Below are positions 20,826 to 29,527 of a stretch of DNA of 64,000 nucleotides, piece after piece; position 1 is the first letter of the stretch; every line of letters starts with the position of its first letter. The stretch spans positions 162,090 through 226,089 of the forward strand of contig JAQTMZ010000005.1 in the NCBI GenBank assembly GCA_028714075.1, in the 5' to 3' direction. The position numbers and the translations under genes are program-made. The stretch comes from Gallionella sp. (lineage in GTDB: Bacteria > Pseudomonadota > Gammaproteobacteria > Burkholderiales > Gallionellaceae). The notes beneath the pieces were generated by a model that was not told the origin of the DNA, did not search any database, and saw only the letters and a program-made list of their open reading frames with translations.

Positions 20826-22244
20826 GTGATTAAAAAAATACTTGTCGCCAATCGTGGCGAAATTGCCGTCCGTATCGTGCGCGCCTGCTCTGAAATGGGC
20901 ATCAAGTCGGTCGCCATCTACACCGATGCCGACCGCCATGCGCTGCATGTCAAAAAAGCGGACGAGGCTTATCATATCGGTTCTGAGCCGGTTGCCGGCT
21001 ACCTTAACGCGCACAACATCGTCAATATAGCGGTCACTTCGGGGTGCGATGCACTGCACCCGGGCTATGGTTTTCTGGCGGAGAATCCCGAGCTGGCGGA
21101 AATTTGCGCGCGCCGCGATATCAAATTCATCGGCCCGAATTCCGATGTCATCCGCCAGATGGGCGATAAAGTCTTGGCGCGCAACGCCATGATAGCCGCC
21201 GGCATTCCCTGCGTGCCGGGCAGCGACGGTAACCTCTCCGATGTCGAAGAGGCGCTCGTGGTGGCAAACAAGATCGGCTATCCCGTGATGCTCAAGGCCA
21301 CCAATGGCGGCGGCGGGCGCGGCATCCGCCGCTGCGACAGCGACAAAGATCTTCTCGGCAACTACGAGCGCGTGATCTCGGAAGCCAGCAAGGCATTCGG
21401 CCAGCCGGAAGTCTTTCTGGAAAAATGCGTGGTCAACCCGCGGCATATCGAGGTGCAGGTGCTGGGCGACAGCCACGGCAATGTGATTCACCTGTTCGAG
21501 CGCGACTGTTCCATCCAGCGCCGCAACCAGAAACTGATCGAAATTGCGCCCTCGCCACAGATCACCCAGGCACAACGCGAATACATCGGCAATCTGGGGG
21601 TCAAGGCCGCACGGGCCGTGGGTTATGAAAACGCGGGTACCATCGAATTCCTGCTCGACCAGGACAACCATTTCTATTTCATGGAAATGAACACCCGCAT
21701 CCAGGTCGAACATACCGTGACGGAAACCATTACCGGCATCGACATCGTGCAGGAGCAGATCCGCATCGCCGACGGCCTCGAGCTGCAGTACAAACAGGAA
21801 GATGTCAAATTTCGCGGCTACGCCATTGAATTTCGCATCAATGCGGAAGACCCCAAGAATGGCTTTCTGCCTAGCTTTGGTAAGATCACCCGTTACTACG
21901 CGCCGGGCGGCCCCGGTGTGCGTATCGACGCCGCCATGTACAGCGACTATGAAATACCCCCTTACTTCGACTCCATGTGCGCCAAGCTCACCGTTTGGGC
22001 GCTTACATGGGAGGGTGTTATCGAGCGCGGCCGCCGGGCACTGAGCGACATGGTGATCTACGGCGTCAAGACAACCATGCCGTATTATCAGGAAATATTA
22101 AAGCACCCCGACTTCAGGAATGCGGATTTCAACACCGGGTTTGTGGAGTCGCATCCGGAGTTGATCGATTACACTACAAAAATTCCGCCGGAACTGAGGG
22201 CCGCAGTTATATCGGCTGTCATAGCGGCACATGAAGGCATTTAA
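20826..22244 (+). CDS. pycA: Pyruvate carboxylase subunit A (biotin carboxylase)
   Basis: A 472-residue biotin carboxylase. It begins MIKKILVANRGEIAVRIVRA from a GTG start with AGGA upstream. ATP-grasp glycine-rich loop KATNGGGGRGIRRC is near 155, and the catalytic block FMEMNTRIQVEHTVTE near 285. It carboxylates biotin on the partner subunit using ATP and bicarbonate. pycB follows after 42 bases, and no acetyl-CoA carboxyltransferase genes are near, favouring the two-subunit pyruvate carboxylase over a fatty-acid AccC. The C-terminal VIYGVKTTMPYYQEIL matches the PycA type. Confidence 0.88.
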   Translation: MIKKILVANRGEIAVRIVRACSEMGIKSVAIYTDADRHALHVKKADEAYHIGSEPVAGYLNAHNIVNIAVTSGCDALHPGYGFLAENPELAEICARRDIKFIGPNSDVIRQMGDKVLARNAMIAAGIPCVPGSDGNLSDVEEALVVANKIGYPVMLKATNGGGGRGIRRCDSDKDLLGNYERVISEASKAFGQPEVFLEKCVVNPRHIEVQVLGDSHGNVIHLFERDCSIQRRNQKLIEIAPSPQITQAQREYIGNLGVKAARAVGYENAGTIEFLLDQDNHFYFMEMNTRIQVEHTVTETITGIDIVQEQIRIADGLELQYKQEDVKFRGYAIEFRINAEDPKNGFLPSFGKITRYYAPGGPGVRIDAAMYSDYEIPPYFDSMCAKLTVWALTWEGVIERGRRALSDMVIYGVKTTMPYYQEILKHPDFRNADFNTGFVESHPELIDYTTKIPPELRAAVISAVIAAHEGI

Positions 22245-22286
22245 TGGGAAACTTTAATTTCAATCTATATTTTTTAAGTTAACAAC

Positions 22287-24122
22287 ATGGCAAAAACTTT
22301 AATTTCCGAACTGGTTCTGCGTGATGGCCATCAATCCACGATCGCGACGCGCATGCGTACCGAAGATATGCTGCCCATCTGCCACAAGCTGGACAGCATC
22401 GGCTTCTGGTCGGTGGAGGCATGGGGAGGCGCAACCTTCGATGCCTGCGTGCGTTTTCTGAAGGAAGACCCGTGGGAGCGTCTCAAAAAATTACGCAAGG
22501 CATTGCCGAACAGCCGCATCCAGATGCTGTTGCGCGGCCAGAATCTGCTGGGCTATCGCCACTATTCTGACGATGTGGTGCGCGCATTTGTCGGCAAGTC
22601 TGCGGACAACGGTATCGACGTGTTCCGCGTTTTCGATGCGATGAACGACCTGCGCAATCTGCGTGTCTCCGTCGATGCGGTGAAAAAATCCGGCAAACAT
22701 GCCGAAGGCTGTATCAGCTACACCACCAGCCCGGTGCATGGCGTTCCCCAGTTCGTCGAACTGGCGCGCGAACTGGAAGCGATGGGCTGCGACACCGTCT
22801 GCATCAAGGACATGGCCGGACTGCTGACGCCTTACGCAACCACCGAGCTGGTCGAGGCGATACGCGCGGCCGTCAAACTGCCGATCCATTTGCACAGCCA
22901 TTCCACTTCCGGCTTGTCTTCGATGAGTTTCCTCAAGGCCGTGGAAGCGGGCGCCACCATACTGGATACCTGCAATTCTTCGTTCGGCGAAGGTGCCAGC
23001 CATTCCTCGACCGAGAGCATCGTTGCCGCGCTGAAGGGCACTCCATACGATACCGGTCTCGACCTGGCGGCAATACAGGAATTGACCGCCTATTTCTACG
23101 AAGTGCGCCAGAAGTACTGGCAGTTCGAGAGCGCCTACACCGGCGTGGACACGCGCGTGCTGGTAAACCAGGTGCCGGGCGGCATGATTTCCAACATGTC
23201 CAACCAGCTCAAGGAATCGGGTGCGCTGAACCGCATAAACGAAGTGCTGGCCGAAATTCCGCGCGTGCGCGAAGACCTGGGCTACCCGCCGCTGGTTACG
23301 CCGACCTCGCAAATTGTCGGCACTCAGGCTGTTTTGAATGTGCTGACTGGCGCACGCTACAAATCGGTCACCAACGAGGTCAAGAACTACCTGCTCGGGC
23401 ATTACGGCAAGGCGCCGGGCAAGGTCAACGAACAGGTCAAAAACCTCGCGGTCGGCAATGCGGAAGTCGTGACTTGCCGTCCGGCGGATCTGCTCGAAGA
23501 TGAGATGGGCAGACTCAAGATCGAGTGCGAAAACCTGGCCAAGAGCGAGGAAGATGTCCTCACTTATGCGATGTTCCCGGATCTGGCAAAAACTTTCCTG
23601 CAGGAACGTAACGCCGGCACGCTCAAGCCCGATCCATTGCTATCCAAGGAGGCCGCCACCACTTCCTCGGAACGCTACGCACCCAACGAATTCAAGGTGA
23701 CGCTGCACGGCGAGACCTTCCACATCAAGCTCACCGGCAGCGGGCATCACGGGGAAGCGCAGCGCCCGTTCTACGTTTCTGTCGATGGCATTTCAGAGGA
23801 GGTCATGGTCGAAACCCTGAATGAAATCGAGGTTTCCGGCGGAAAAGGCAACGGCAAGAAAAAAGCCGCTGCTCCGGCATCGGGCACCGACCGCCCGCGC
23901 CCGTCCCATCAGGGCTGCATTGCGACCGCCATGCCCGGCACCATCGTCGCCGTTAAGGTCAAGGCCGGAGACAAAGTCGAAGCGGGGGATGGTGTGCTGG
24001 TCATCGAAGCCATGAAGATGGAAAATGAAATTCAGGCGCCGATGAGCGGCATTGTAATCAGCGTCCATGTCAAGAAAGGCGATAGTGTAGCGCCGGACGA
24101 AACCCTGGTTGAAATCCAGTAA
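22287..24122 (+). CDS. pycB: Pyruvate carboxylase subunit B / oxaloacetate decarboxylase alpha-like
   Basis: A 611-residue protein. The N-terminal carboxyltransferase TIM barrel begins ISELVLRDGHQSTIATRMRT and has KDMAGLLTPYAT and LHSHSTSG metal-site segments. An Ala/Lys/Pro linker near 520-540 (KKKAAAPASGTDRPRPSHQG) leads to the C-terminal biotinyl domain with the target lysine in VIEAMKMENEI. It transfers CO2 from biotin to pyruvate, making oxaloacetate. The sodium-pumping oxaloacetate decarboxylase alpha subunit has the same layout, but no beta or gamma genes are present and pycA is adjacent. Confidence 0.88.
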   Translation: MAKTLISELVLRDGHQSTIATRMRTEDMLPICHKLDSIGFWSVEAWGGATFDACVRFLKEDPWERLKKLRKALPNSRIQMLLRGQNLLGYRHYSDDVVRAFVGKSADNGIDVFRVFDAMNDLRNLRVSVDAVKKSGKHAEGCISYTTSPVHGVPQFVELARELEAMGCDTVCIKDMAGLLTPYATTELVEAIRAAVKLPIHLHSHSTSGLSSMSFLKAVEAGATILDTCNSSFGEGASHSSTESIVAALKGTPYDTGLDLAAIQELTAYFYEVRQKYWQFESAYTGVDTRVLVNQVPGGMISNMSNQLKESGALNRINEVLAEIPRVREDLGYPPLVTPTSQIVGTQAVLNVLTGARYKSVTNEVKNYLLGHYGKAPGKVNEQVKNLAVGNAEVVTCRPADLLEDEMGRLKIECENLAKSEEDVLTYAMFPDLAKTFLQERNAGTLKPDPLLSKEAATTSSERYAPNEFKVTLHGETFHIKLTGSGHHGEAQRPFYVSVDGISEEVMVETLNEIEVSGGKGNGKKKAAAPASGTDRPRPSHQGCIATAMPGTIVAVKVKAGDKVEAGDGVLVIEAMKMENEIQAPMSGIVISVHVKKGDSVAPDETLVEIQ

Positions 24123-24391
24123 AAAATCCAGATTTCATCCCAACTGCTGCGTTGCGGAAAAAATTTCTTGCTTGCATATACCCCATATGCGGCGCTACGA
24201 AATTTCCCCCACGCCTTGCATTTGGGCGAACTCTGAATTTTTAGGAGTATCCTTGATCCAGATAAACCTAGAGGCGCAGGAGATGCAGTGCATGAATCTA
24301 AAAACTATAATTCGGGTCACAGAGATAAAGTGGGCGGCACTAGTTTTTTCTCTGTGAACTCTGTGTTCTCTGTGGCTGACTGGTTTTTAAA
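24123..24391. other. Intergenic region after pycB
   Basis: No convincing gene. A 21-codon frame at 24292-24357 has AGGAG 8 bases upstream but no other support. Three near-tandem copies of CTCTGTG occur at about 24350-24373, a motif often seen in dispersed intergenic repeats. Confidence 0.35.
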
Positions 24392-25396
24392 ATGAAAAAC
24401 TTCCTCCACCCCTCCGACGTACTCTACGCGGGCAGCCGGCCGTTCCCCATGCTTTCCGCTTGCGAACATTTTGCGGGCAGCGAAAAGCTGCTGAAAAAGG
24501 CGCTTCAGATTCAGGCCGAATTATCGGTCAATGAGCGCTCCGTCTTCGACATCACCGCCGACTGCGAGGATGGCGCATCCGCGGGTAAGGAGCGGGAGCA
24601 TGCGGGCATGATTGCCGGGATGATCCTGTCCGGCGAAAATCGCTTCGGCCGCATCGGTGTGCGTATCCATGATGTCAGGCATCCGGTCTGGCGCGATGAA
24701 CTGGAGATCATCATCAGCCGGGCAGGGCAGCGCGTGGCTTACATCGTGTTGCCCAAGCCGGAAAATGCCAAGGATGTTGCGGCGCAGATCAGCGCGCTCG
24801 ATGAACTGAGGGGCCGCCACGGCATCGCCCGTGAAATTCCCGTCCATGTGCTGATCGAGACCCCCGGCGCGCTGCACGAGGTGTGGGAAATCGCCTGCCT
24901 GCCCCATATCGAGACCCTCGACTTCGGTCTGATGGATTTCGTGTCCGAACATCACGGCGCCATTCCCGCCAGCGCGATGCGCTCACCCGGCCAGTTCGAT
25001 CATGCGCTGGTCGCGCGCGCCAAGTGTGAAATCGCCGCCGCCGCACTGGGCAATGGCATTGTGCCCAGCCACAACATCACCACCGAAATACGCGACACGG
25101 CCGTGGTGCGGGATGACGCCCGCCGCGCCCGGCTGGAGTTCGGTTTCCTGCGCATGTGGAGCATCCACCCGAGCCAGATTCAGCCCATCATCGAAGCCAT
25201 GCGCCCGGATTTTGCGGAGGTCAGCGAGGCCGCTATCCTGTTGATCGCCGCGCAGGACGCCGCTTGGGGGCCGATCCAGCATGAAGGCAAACTGCATGAC
25301 CGCGCCTCCTACCGCTATTACTGGGAACTGCTGCAGCGCGCGCAATCGACGGGAATGGATATCCCCGGAGAGGCGCATCAGCGTTTCTTTGCCTAA
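24392..25396 (+). CDS. HpcH/HpaI aldolase/CitE-like lyase family protein
   Basis: A 334-residue TIM-barrel protein of the CitE/malyl-CoA lyase superfamily. Seen motifs are FDITADCEDGASAGKE near 53, GVRIHDVRHPVW, PVHVLIETPGALHEV with the metal-binding Glu, and a C-terminal MWSIHPSQIQPI. These enzymes cleave or form CoA esters such as malyl-CoA or citryl-CoA, or hydrolyse malyl-CoA; the substrate cannot be read from sequence. No citrate lyase alpha or gamma genes are beside it. Its position after pycAB suggests C4-acid or acetyl-CoA metabolism. No clear Shine-Dalgarno is present. Confidence 0.75.
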   Translation: MKNFLHPSDVLYAGSRPFPMLSACEHFAGSEKLLKKALQIQAELSVNERSVFDITADCEDGASAGKEREHAGMIAGMILSGENRFGRIGVRIHDVRHPVWRDELEIIISRAGQRVAYIVLPKPENAKDVAAQISALDELRGRHGIAREIPVHVLIETPGALHEVWEIACLPHIETLDFGLMDFVSEHHGAIPASAMRSPGQFDHALVARAKCEIAAAALGNGIVPSHNITTEIRDTAVVRDDARRARLEFGFLRMWSIHPSQIQPIIEAMRPDFAEVSEAAILLIAAQDAAWGPIQHEGKLHDRASYRYYWELLQRAQSTGMDIPGEAHQRFFA

Positions 25397-25501
25397 AGTT
25401 TTGCCGTTATTTGCCGATGACTGTTCCTACCTGGTGGGTATTTGGGATTGCAGGACCCGATACTTGAAATAAAACACCATCGGATCAGAGGAGCAGCGAT
25501 C

Positions 25502-25630
25502 ATGAGCACAGAATTCAGGATTGACGGGCATCTATATCGTTCCTACCCCACACGGTTCTTTCGGGATGGCATAGAGATCACACCGCTGGAATTTTTCGAG
25601 GCCATCAAGAAGCTTCACCCGAGAACGTAA
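25502..25630 (+). CDS. Small hypothetical protein (42 residues)
   Basis: ATG with GAGGAG about 10 bases upstream, reading MSTEFRIDGHLYRSYPTRFF and ending in KLHPRT. Not recognised. The amphipathic content and good ribosome site favour a real small gene. It stands alone downstream of the CitE-like gene. Confidence 0.45.
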   Translation: MSTEFRIDGHLYRSYPTRFFRDGIEITPLEFFEAIKKLHPRT

Positions 25631-25652
25631 GCGCGATATGCCGACAGGATTT

Positions 25653-25701
25653 CCGGTTGCAAAGTTGCTGTTGGCAAAGACATGGCTTTGCCAACAACCG
25701 G
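25653..25701. other. Stable nested hairpin
   Basis: GTTGGCAAAG (25670-25679) pairs perfectly with CTTTGCCAAC (25686-25695) and is nested in CCGGTTG/CAACCGG. No T-run follows, so it may be an RNA structure or repeat rather than a simple terminator. Confidence 0.4.
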
Positions 25702-25754
25702 ATATTCGGCCAGAATAATGCCGCTCATGAAGCCGGCAAACTTGCGCATATTTT

Positions 25755-26078
25755 ATGGCTAAACAACCAAGCAAACAGTCAAACCCGGAACCAGACGAAC
25801 CCCAGCCCTTCAATTCCAGGGCGTGGTATGGAGTCATGGGTTTTTGTATCATAGGTCTCGGTATCCTTGGGTATGTTTCCAGGGATGCTTCCGTTCGCTT
25901 CTATGTCATGTGGGCAATCGCCCTGATATGTTTTGCCCCGGAATTGGACAAGGTGATGGATGCGTACGCGAAGGCCATTAAAATGATTGAACATCTGAAG
26001 CACGAGGAAATAAAACGAAGAGCAGCAGAAGAAAAAAAGAAACGCATGGCTTCTGTAGAAGCCGGAGTCGAGGGGTAA
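25755..26078 (+). CDS. Small two-helix membrane protein, unknown function
   Basis: A 107-residue protein not recognised as a family. The N-terminal ~22 residues are polar and Gln/Pro-rich, then come two hydrophobic segments (WYGVMGFCIIGLGILGYV and FYVMWAIALICFA) and a charged, helical, probably coiled-coil tail (KHEEIKRRAAEEKKKRM). The start has no strong ribosome site. Confidence 0.5.
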   Translation: MAKQPSKQSNPEPDEPQPFNSRAWYGVMGFCIIGLGILGYVSRDASVRFYVMWAIALICFAPELDKVMDAYAKAIKMIEHLKHEEIKRRAAEEKKKRMASVEAGVEG

Positions 26079-26182
26079 TGGCTTGCTTTGCAGCGCAAGC
26101 AAATTGTTCGTAATAGTTCTCAGGCAACTTCCGCCGTTGACCAATCGAGCCTCGACGCTTACCGGCTCATCACCATTCCAGT

Positions 26183-26551
26183 ATGACCAAACCTACCGCT
26201 CCTGATCACGCACGGCTCGACCGCATCGTCGCCGAAGCGCGCCAGCAACGCGAATTGCGCGAGGCCGGCTACCGCGAGCGGGCGCTCAAGCTATTTCCGT
26301 GGATATGCGGGCGGTGCGGGCGCGAGTTTTCCGGGGTGCGCCTGCGCGAGTTGACGGTGCATCACAAAGACCACAACCACGACAACAACCCGGCCGACGG
26401 CAGCAACTGGGAACTGCTCTGCCTGTACTGCCATGACAACGAACACTCGCGCGTTCTGGACGAGACGGTGCGGGGCCGGGAGGCTGGGAGCCAAACAGTG
26501 GCCACGCATAATCCTTTCGCCGACCTGCAAGCGCTGCTGAAGAAAAAATAA
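26183..26551 (+). CDS. YajD-type HNH nuclease family protein
   Basis: A 122-residue protein with an N-terminal helical region and an HNH domain: paired cysteines in WICGRCGREF, the catalytic block LTVHHKDHNHDNNPADGSNW and a second pair in LCLYCHDNEHSR. This arrangement matches E. coli YajD. The nuclease activity is family inference. It stands alone; a terminator-like hairpin follows. Confidence 0.8.
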   Translation: MTKPTAPDHARLDRIVAEARQQRELREAGYRERALKLFPWICGRCGREFSGVRLRELTVHHKDHNHDNNPADGSNWELLCLYCHDNEHSRVLDETVRGREAGSQTVATHNPFADLQALLKKK

Positions 26552-26850
26552 AACTGACTCTGTAGTTGCCTCTGGCACCGGCAGGTTTGTTGCTGCCGGC
26601 ACCGCGCCTTGTTCCATTTCTCAGCCAACCGTGAATATTGCGCATTCCATGCGCCAAGCCGAAATATCTATGTATTTCGGCATATTGTTTTGTTCCGCTT
26701 ACCCGAGTAGGGTCGCAAGTTGCAAAACGGCAGCATCACATTCTTTTTTGGAAAGGCTGAACCCTCTGGCAGGCGCGCCGAATCAGGAGAGATATATTGA
26801 AAATTAAACAAGCTTCGGGTTTTGAACAGGAGATGCAAAATGCAAAAACA
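26552..26850. other. Intergenic region after the HNH gene
   Basis: Contains a CCGGCAG/CTGCCGG hairpin at 26578-26599 and the terminator candidate listed separately. No gene is supported. Confidence 0.4.
26658..26690 (+). terminator. Terminator candidate after the HNH gene
   Basis: GCCGAAATA (26658-26666) pairs with TATTTCGGC (26673-26681) across a 6-base loop, followed by ATATTGTTTT. Confidence 0.55.
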
Positions 26851-26873
26851 TAATGCGAAGCAGACCCCTTTAA
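26851..26873 (-). repeat. Left 23-bp inverted repeat flanking an exported-protein gene
   Basis: Reverse complement reads TTAAAGGGGTCTGCTTCG then CATTA. It matches 27474-27496 at 21 of 23 positions in opposite orientation. Confidence 0.65.
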
Positions 26874-26898
26874 CCTCGCTTTAATCTGGAGGAAAACA

Positions 26899-27450
26899 AT
26901 GACACAAATCAGAGATGAAAAATTTATGAAGATGCGGCGTACGTTAATGGCGGTGATGGCTCTTTTTCCATTTCTCGCGAAGAGCGCTATGGCGGAAAGA
27001 CTGCCGAAACAGCCTATTTTCTTGCCTTTTGCGGTCGCTCAGAAAGGGAGTGTTCTGACCTTTGATTTTGAGGCGGTGGAAAATAATTTATACACTTTTC
27101 TTTTGCTCCTTAAGTGGAGTGAGAATGATAAAACCGAGAATGCGCGCATTGCAAAATTTATGGGTGACGGCGTCTACGATCCAAAAACAAACAAGCAAAC
27201 AAACACTGGCATGCCCATTCCTTTGAGGTTGAAAATTAGCCGTCTCGACCCTGCTGGTGAGATATCGATCTATGACGAGGAGATCATCAATGAAGAGCTT
27301 CAATCAATGGGTCCCAAAGAACTCGAAAAAGTAGCTCATCGAATCAAACTGCCTACCGGCAATTATCGCGTTCATGTCGAGGCCCTGCGAGATATTCCTG
27401 AGTTGGCGGCGACGCCCATCCAATTTGGGATTTATATTCGCAGGCTCTGA
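26899..27450 (+). CDS. Exported protein, DUF5625-like
   Basis: A 183-residue protein with a signal peptide (MKMRRTLMAVMALFPFLAKS... cleaved near AMA-ER, residue 32). The mature part is beta-rich with PFAVAQKGSVLTFDFEAVE, IPLRLKISRLD and a C-terminal YRVHVEALRDIPELAATPI, which I recall as a DUF5625 pattern. Function unknown. AGGAG-like GGAGG precedes the first ATG; M10 is an alternative start. The gene is bracketed by near-perfect 23-bp inverted repeats, suggesting it moves or moved as a cassette. Confidence 0.65.
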   Translation: MTQIRDEKFMKMRRTLMAVMALFPFLAKSAMAERLPKQPIFLPFAVAQKGSVLTFDFEAVENNLYTFLLLLKWSENDKTENARIAKFMGDGVYDPKTNKQTNTGMPIPLRLKISRLDPAGEISIYDEEIINEELQSMGPKELEKVAHRIKLPTGNYRVHVEALRDIPELAATPIQFGIYIRRL

Positions 27451-27473
27451 GAATCTGATTTAAATCCGTTGAA

Positions 27474-27496
27474 TTAAAGGGGCCAGCTTCGCATTA
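27474..27496 (+). repeat. Right 23-bp inverted repeat flanking an exported-protein gene
   Basis: Reads TTAAAGGGGCCAGCTTCG then CATTA. Partner of 26851-26873 and relative of the motifs at 3365, 3441 and 4333. Confidence 0.65.
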
Positions 27497-27520
27497 CTTT
27501 TGTAGCAACCGTGTCATCGC

Positions 27521-28453
27521 TCAGCCGTCCGCATTGATCCTGGCGATCAGCTTGCCCAGCACTTCTTCCGCCTGATGGTTCTCTATTTGGCAGGTACCGG
27601 CATTTTCGTGCCCGCCGCCGCCAAATTGCAGCATCAATTTGCCGATGTTGGTTTTTGAGGTGCGGTTGAGGATGGATTTGCCGATGGCAAACACCGTGTT
27701 ATGTTTCTTTACTCCCCACAGCACGTGGATGGAAATATTGGCTTGCGGGAACAGCACGTAGATCATGAAGCGGTTGCCGACGTAGATGGTTTCCTCGTTG
27801 CGCAGGTCGAGCACCACCAGGTTGTTATGCAGCGTCGAACAGGATTCCAGTTGCGCCTTGAATTTCTCCTCATGCGCGAAATACAAATCGATCCGCTCCT
27901 TTACGTCCGGCAGTTGCAGGATTTTTTCGATATCGTGTTTCTGGCAGTAATCGATCAACTCCATCATTAAATCGTAATTGGAAATGCGCAAATCGCGGAA
28001 CCGCCCCAAACCGGTACGCGAATCCATCAGGAAACTGAGCAGCACCCAACCGGTGGGATGGAGGATTTCCTCGCGTGAAAGTTGGGCGGAATCGGATTTG
28101 TCCACCGCGGCCATCATGCCGTCCCATTCGGGCGGGAACGCCTTGTATCCGCCGAAGTGCTCGAATACCACGCGCGCGGCGGAAGGCGCATCGGGATGGT
28201 TGATGTAATTGTCGTACTCGCCGGTGTTACGCAGGGTTTCGGAAGCATGGTGGTCGAACACCATGTGTGCGCTGGCGGCGTAGGGCAGGTTGGTGGTGAT
28301 GTCCCACGGGCCGACCTCGATCTTGTCGTCCTGCATATCCTTGGGATGAACGAACTTGATCTCGTCGACCATATCGAGGTGCTTGAACAATACGGCGCAG
28401 ACCAGGCCGTCGAAGTCGCTGCGTGTCACCAGGCGAAATTTCCTGTCTTCCAT
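27521..28453 (-). CDS. DHH/DHHA1 family phosphoesterase
   Basis: A protein of 310 residues from the ATG at 28453 (GGGGA before it; the longer frame upstream lacks support). DHH motifs are RSDFDGLVCAVLF near residue 11 and MVFDHHASE near 65; the C-terminal DHHA1 nucleic-acid or substrate-binding loop is FGGGGHENAGTCQ. The family includes nanoRNases, cyclic-dinucleotide phosphodiesterases and exopolyphosphatase-like enzymes; the substrate cannot be told. It is divergent from the caspase/cyclase locus that begins 200 bases away, so any functional link is speculative. Confidence 0.8.
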   Translation of the reverse strand: MEDRKFRLVTRSDFDGLVCAVLFKHLDMVDEIKFVHPKDMQDDKIEVGPWDITTNLPYAASAHMVFDHHASETLRNTGEYDNYINHPDAPSAARVVFEHFGGYKAFPPEWDGMMAAVDKSDSAQLSREEILHPTGWVLLSFLMDSRTGLGRFRDLRISNYDLMMELIDYCQKHDIEKILQLPDVKERIDLYFAHEEKFKAQLESCSTLHNNLVVLDLRNEETIYVGNRFMIYVLFPQANISIHVLWGVKKHNTVFAIGKSILNRTSKTNIGKLMLQFGGGGHENAGTCQIENHQAEEVLGKLIARINADG

Positions 28454-28658
28454 AATATTCCCCACGTAGATTTGAGAGAGATGCCAGTCGGGTTTTATTT
28501 TACTGCAACGGCGGTATTGAGTGTGCCTGGCGCAGCCATTATGATTCTGTTGTATAGTGTCCAAACATCGGCAGCGTACACAGGGACGCCATCACGGCCA
28601 ATCGGGTGAACAGCACAGCGAATGAAGCAAGCTGAAAAATGGACATCATGGAGGCAAT

Positions 28659-29516
28659 ATGAAACTACAGAAAACTTTGGGTTTATGGGTAGCCGGATTT
28701 TTGTCGGCGGGTGTGGCTCTGGCGGAGCCGGTGGCGATGGTGACGGATGTGAGCGATGGCGTGTTCACTGTCGTAAAAGACAAATCCGAGAAGGTCGCAC
28801 TGCTTTCCTACTTTGAGCCGGGGACAACGCTCCGGCTCAATGCAAACGCGCATCTGACGGCTACTTTCCTGACCAAACCGGTCGAATACCGCTTTACCGG
28901 CCCCGCCAAACTGACGGTGGAGAAGGACCGGATAGTGGCGAGCGAAGGCAAGGCCGAAACCCATGCCGTTTCACTGCAAAAAACCTCTGCGGCAAAAAAA
29001 TTCACGGTCGCCCAGCGCGAGAGTGTCACCCAGGCCGCATTTGAAATGCGCGGGGCAGGAAGACCGGGATTGCGTCTGGATGATCCGGTGGATACGCGCC
29101 TGACCGGAAATTCGCTGGTGTTCAGTTGGGATGGCCCGCGCTCCCCAAGCGGTTACCGTTTAAGTCTTTTCGACGAACAGAAGAAACTCATCCATCAAAC
29201 CTCGGTGGCTTCCAATTCGTGGGCGCCCGCTGCCGGGTTATTAAAAGCGGGCAGCGCCTATGAATGGGAAGTCGAATCGACTTTGGAGAATGGCGAAGTG
29301 CTGACTGCGCGCGGCAAGTTCAACCTGGCCGACAGCGACTCCGCGAAGGCCGCACAGGCACAAACTCCCCCGGCCAATTCATCGTTCTCCGCACGCGTTC
29401 TGCATGCGATCTACCTGGAGGAGAATGGCTTCAAATATGACGCGAGGCGGCTATGGAAAGAGTTATCCAAAGAGCGCCCCGACGACATGGTTGCAAGAGA
29501 ACGTTCAACCCGCTGA
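28659..29516 (+). CDS. Exported FecR-like protein
   Basis: A 285-residue protein with a signal peptide (MKLQKTLGLWVAGFLSAGVA, cut near ALA-EP at 22). Residues 25-110 show the FecR-domain pattern: DGVFTVVK, then FEPGTTLRLNANAHLTATF, then GPAKLTVE. A second beta domain with SGYRLSLFDEQ and YEWEVES follows at 150-230, and the last 40 residues look helical. FecR-like periplasmic proteins act as sensors or scaffolds. A strong GGAGG site precedes the ATG. It is first in the long co-directional caspase/CHAT/lipid-transport locus, and the next gene's ribosome site overlaps its stop. Confidence 0.7.
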   Translation: MKLQKTLGLWVAGFLSAGVALAEPVAMVTDVSDGVFTVVKDKSEKVALLSYFEPGTTLRLNANAHLTATFLTKPVEYRFTGPAKLTVEKDRIVASEGKAETHAVSLQKTSAAKKFTVAQRESVTQAAFEMRGAGRPGLRLDDPVDTRLTGNSLVFSWDGPRSPSGYRLSLFDEQKKLIHQTSVASNSWAPAAGLLKAGSAYEWEVESTLENGEVLTARGKFNLADSDSAKAAQAQTPPANSSFSARVLHAIYLEENGFKYDARRLWKELSKERPDDMVARERSTR

Positions 29517-29527
29517 GGAGCGTTGCC

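Noticed and set aside
24392..25396. Citrate lyase beta subunit of a reductive TCA cycle
   Set aside because: No citrate lyase alpha, gamma or assembly genes are present; the CitE-like fold alone does not show that role.
26840..26884. 14-codon leader peptide frame with GGAG upstream
   Set aside because: It lies inside the flanking inverted repeat and its codons are the repeat sequence itself; coincidence is more likely.
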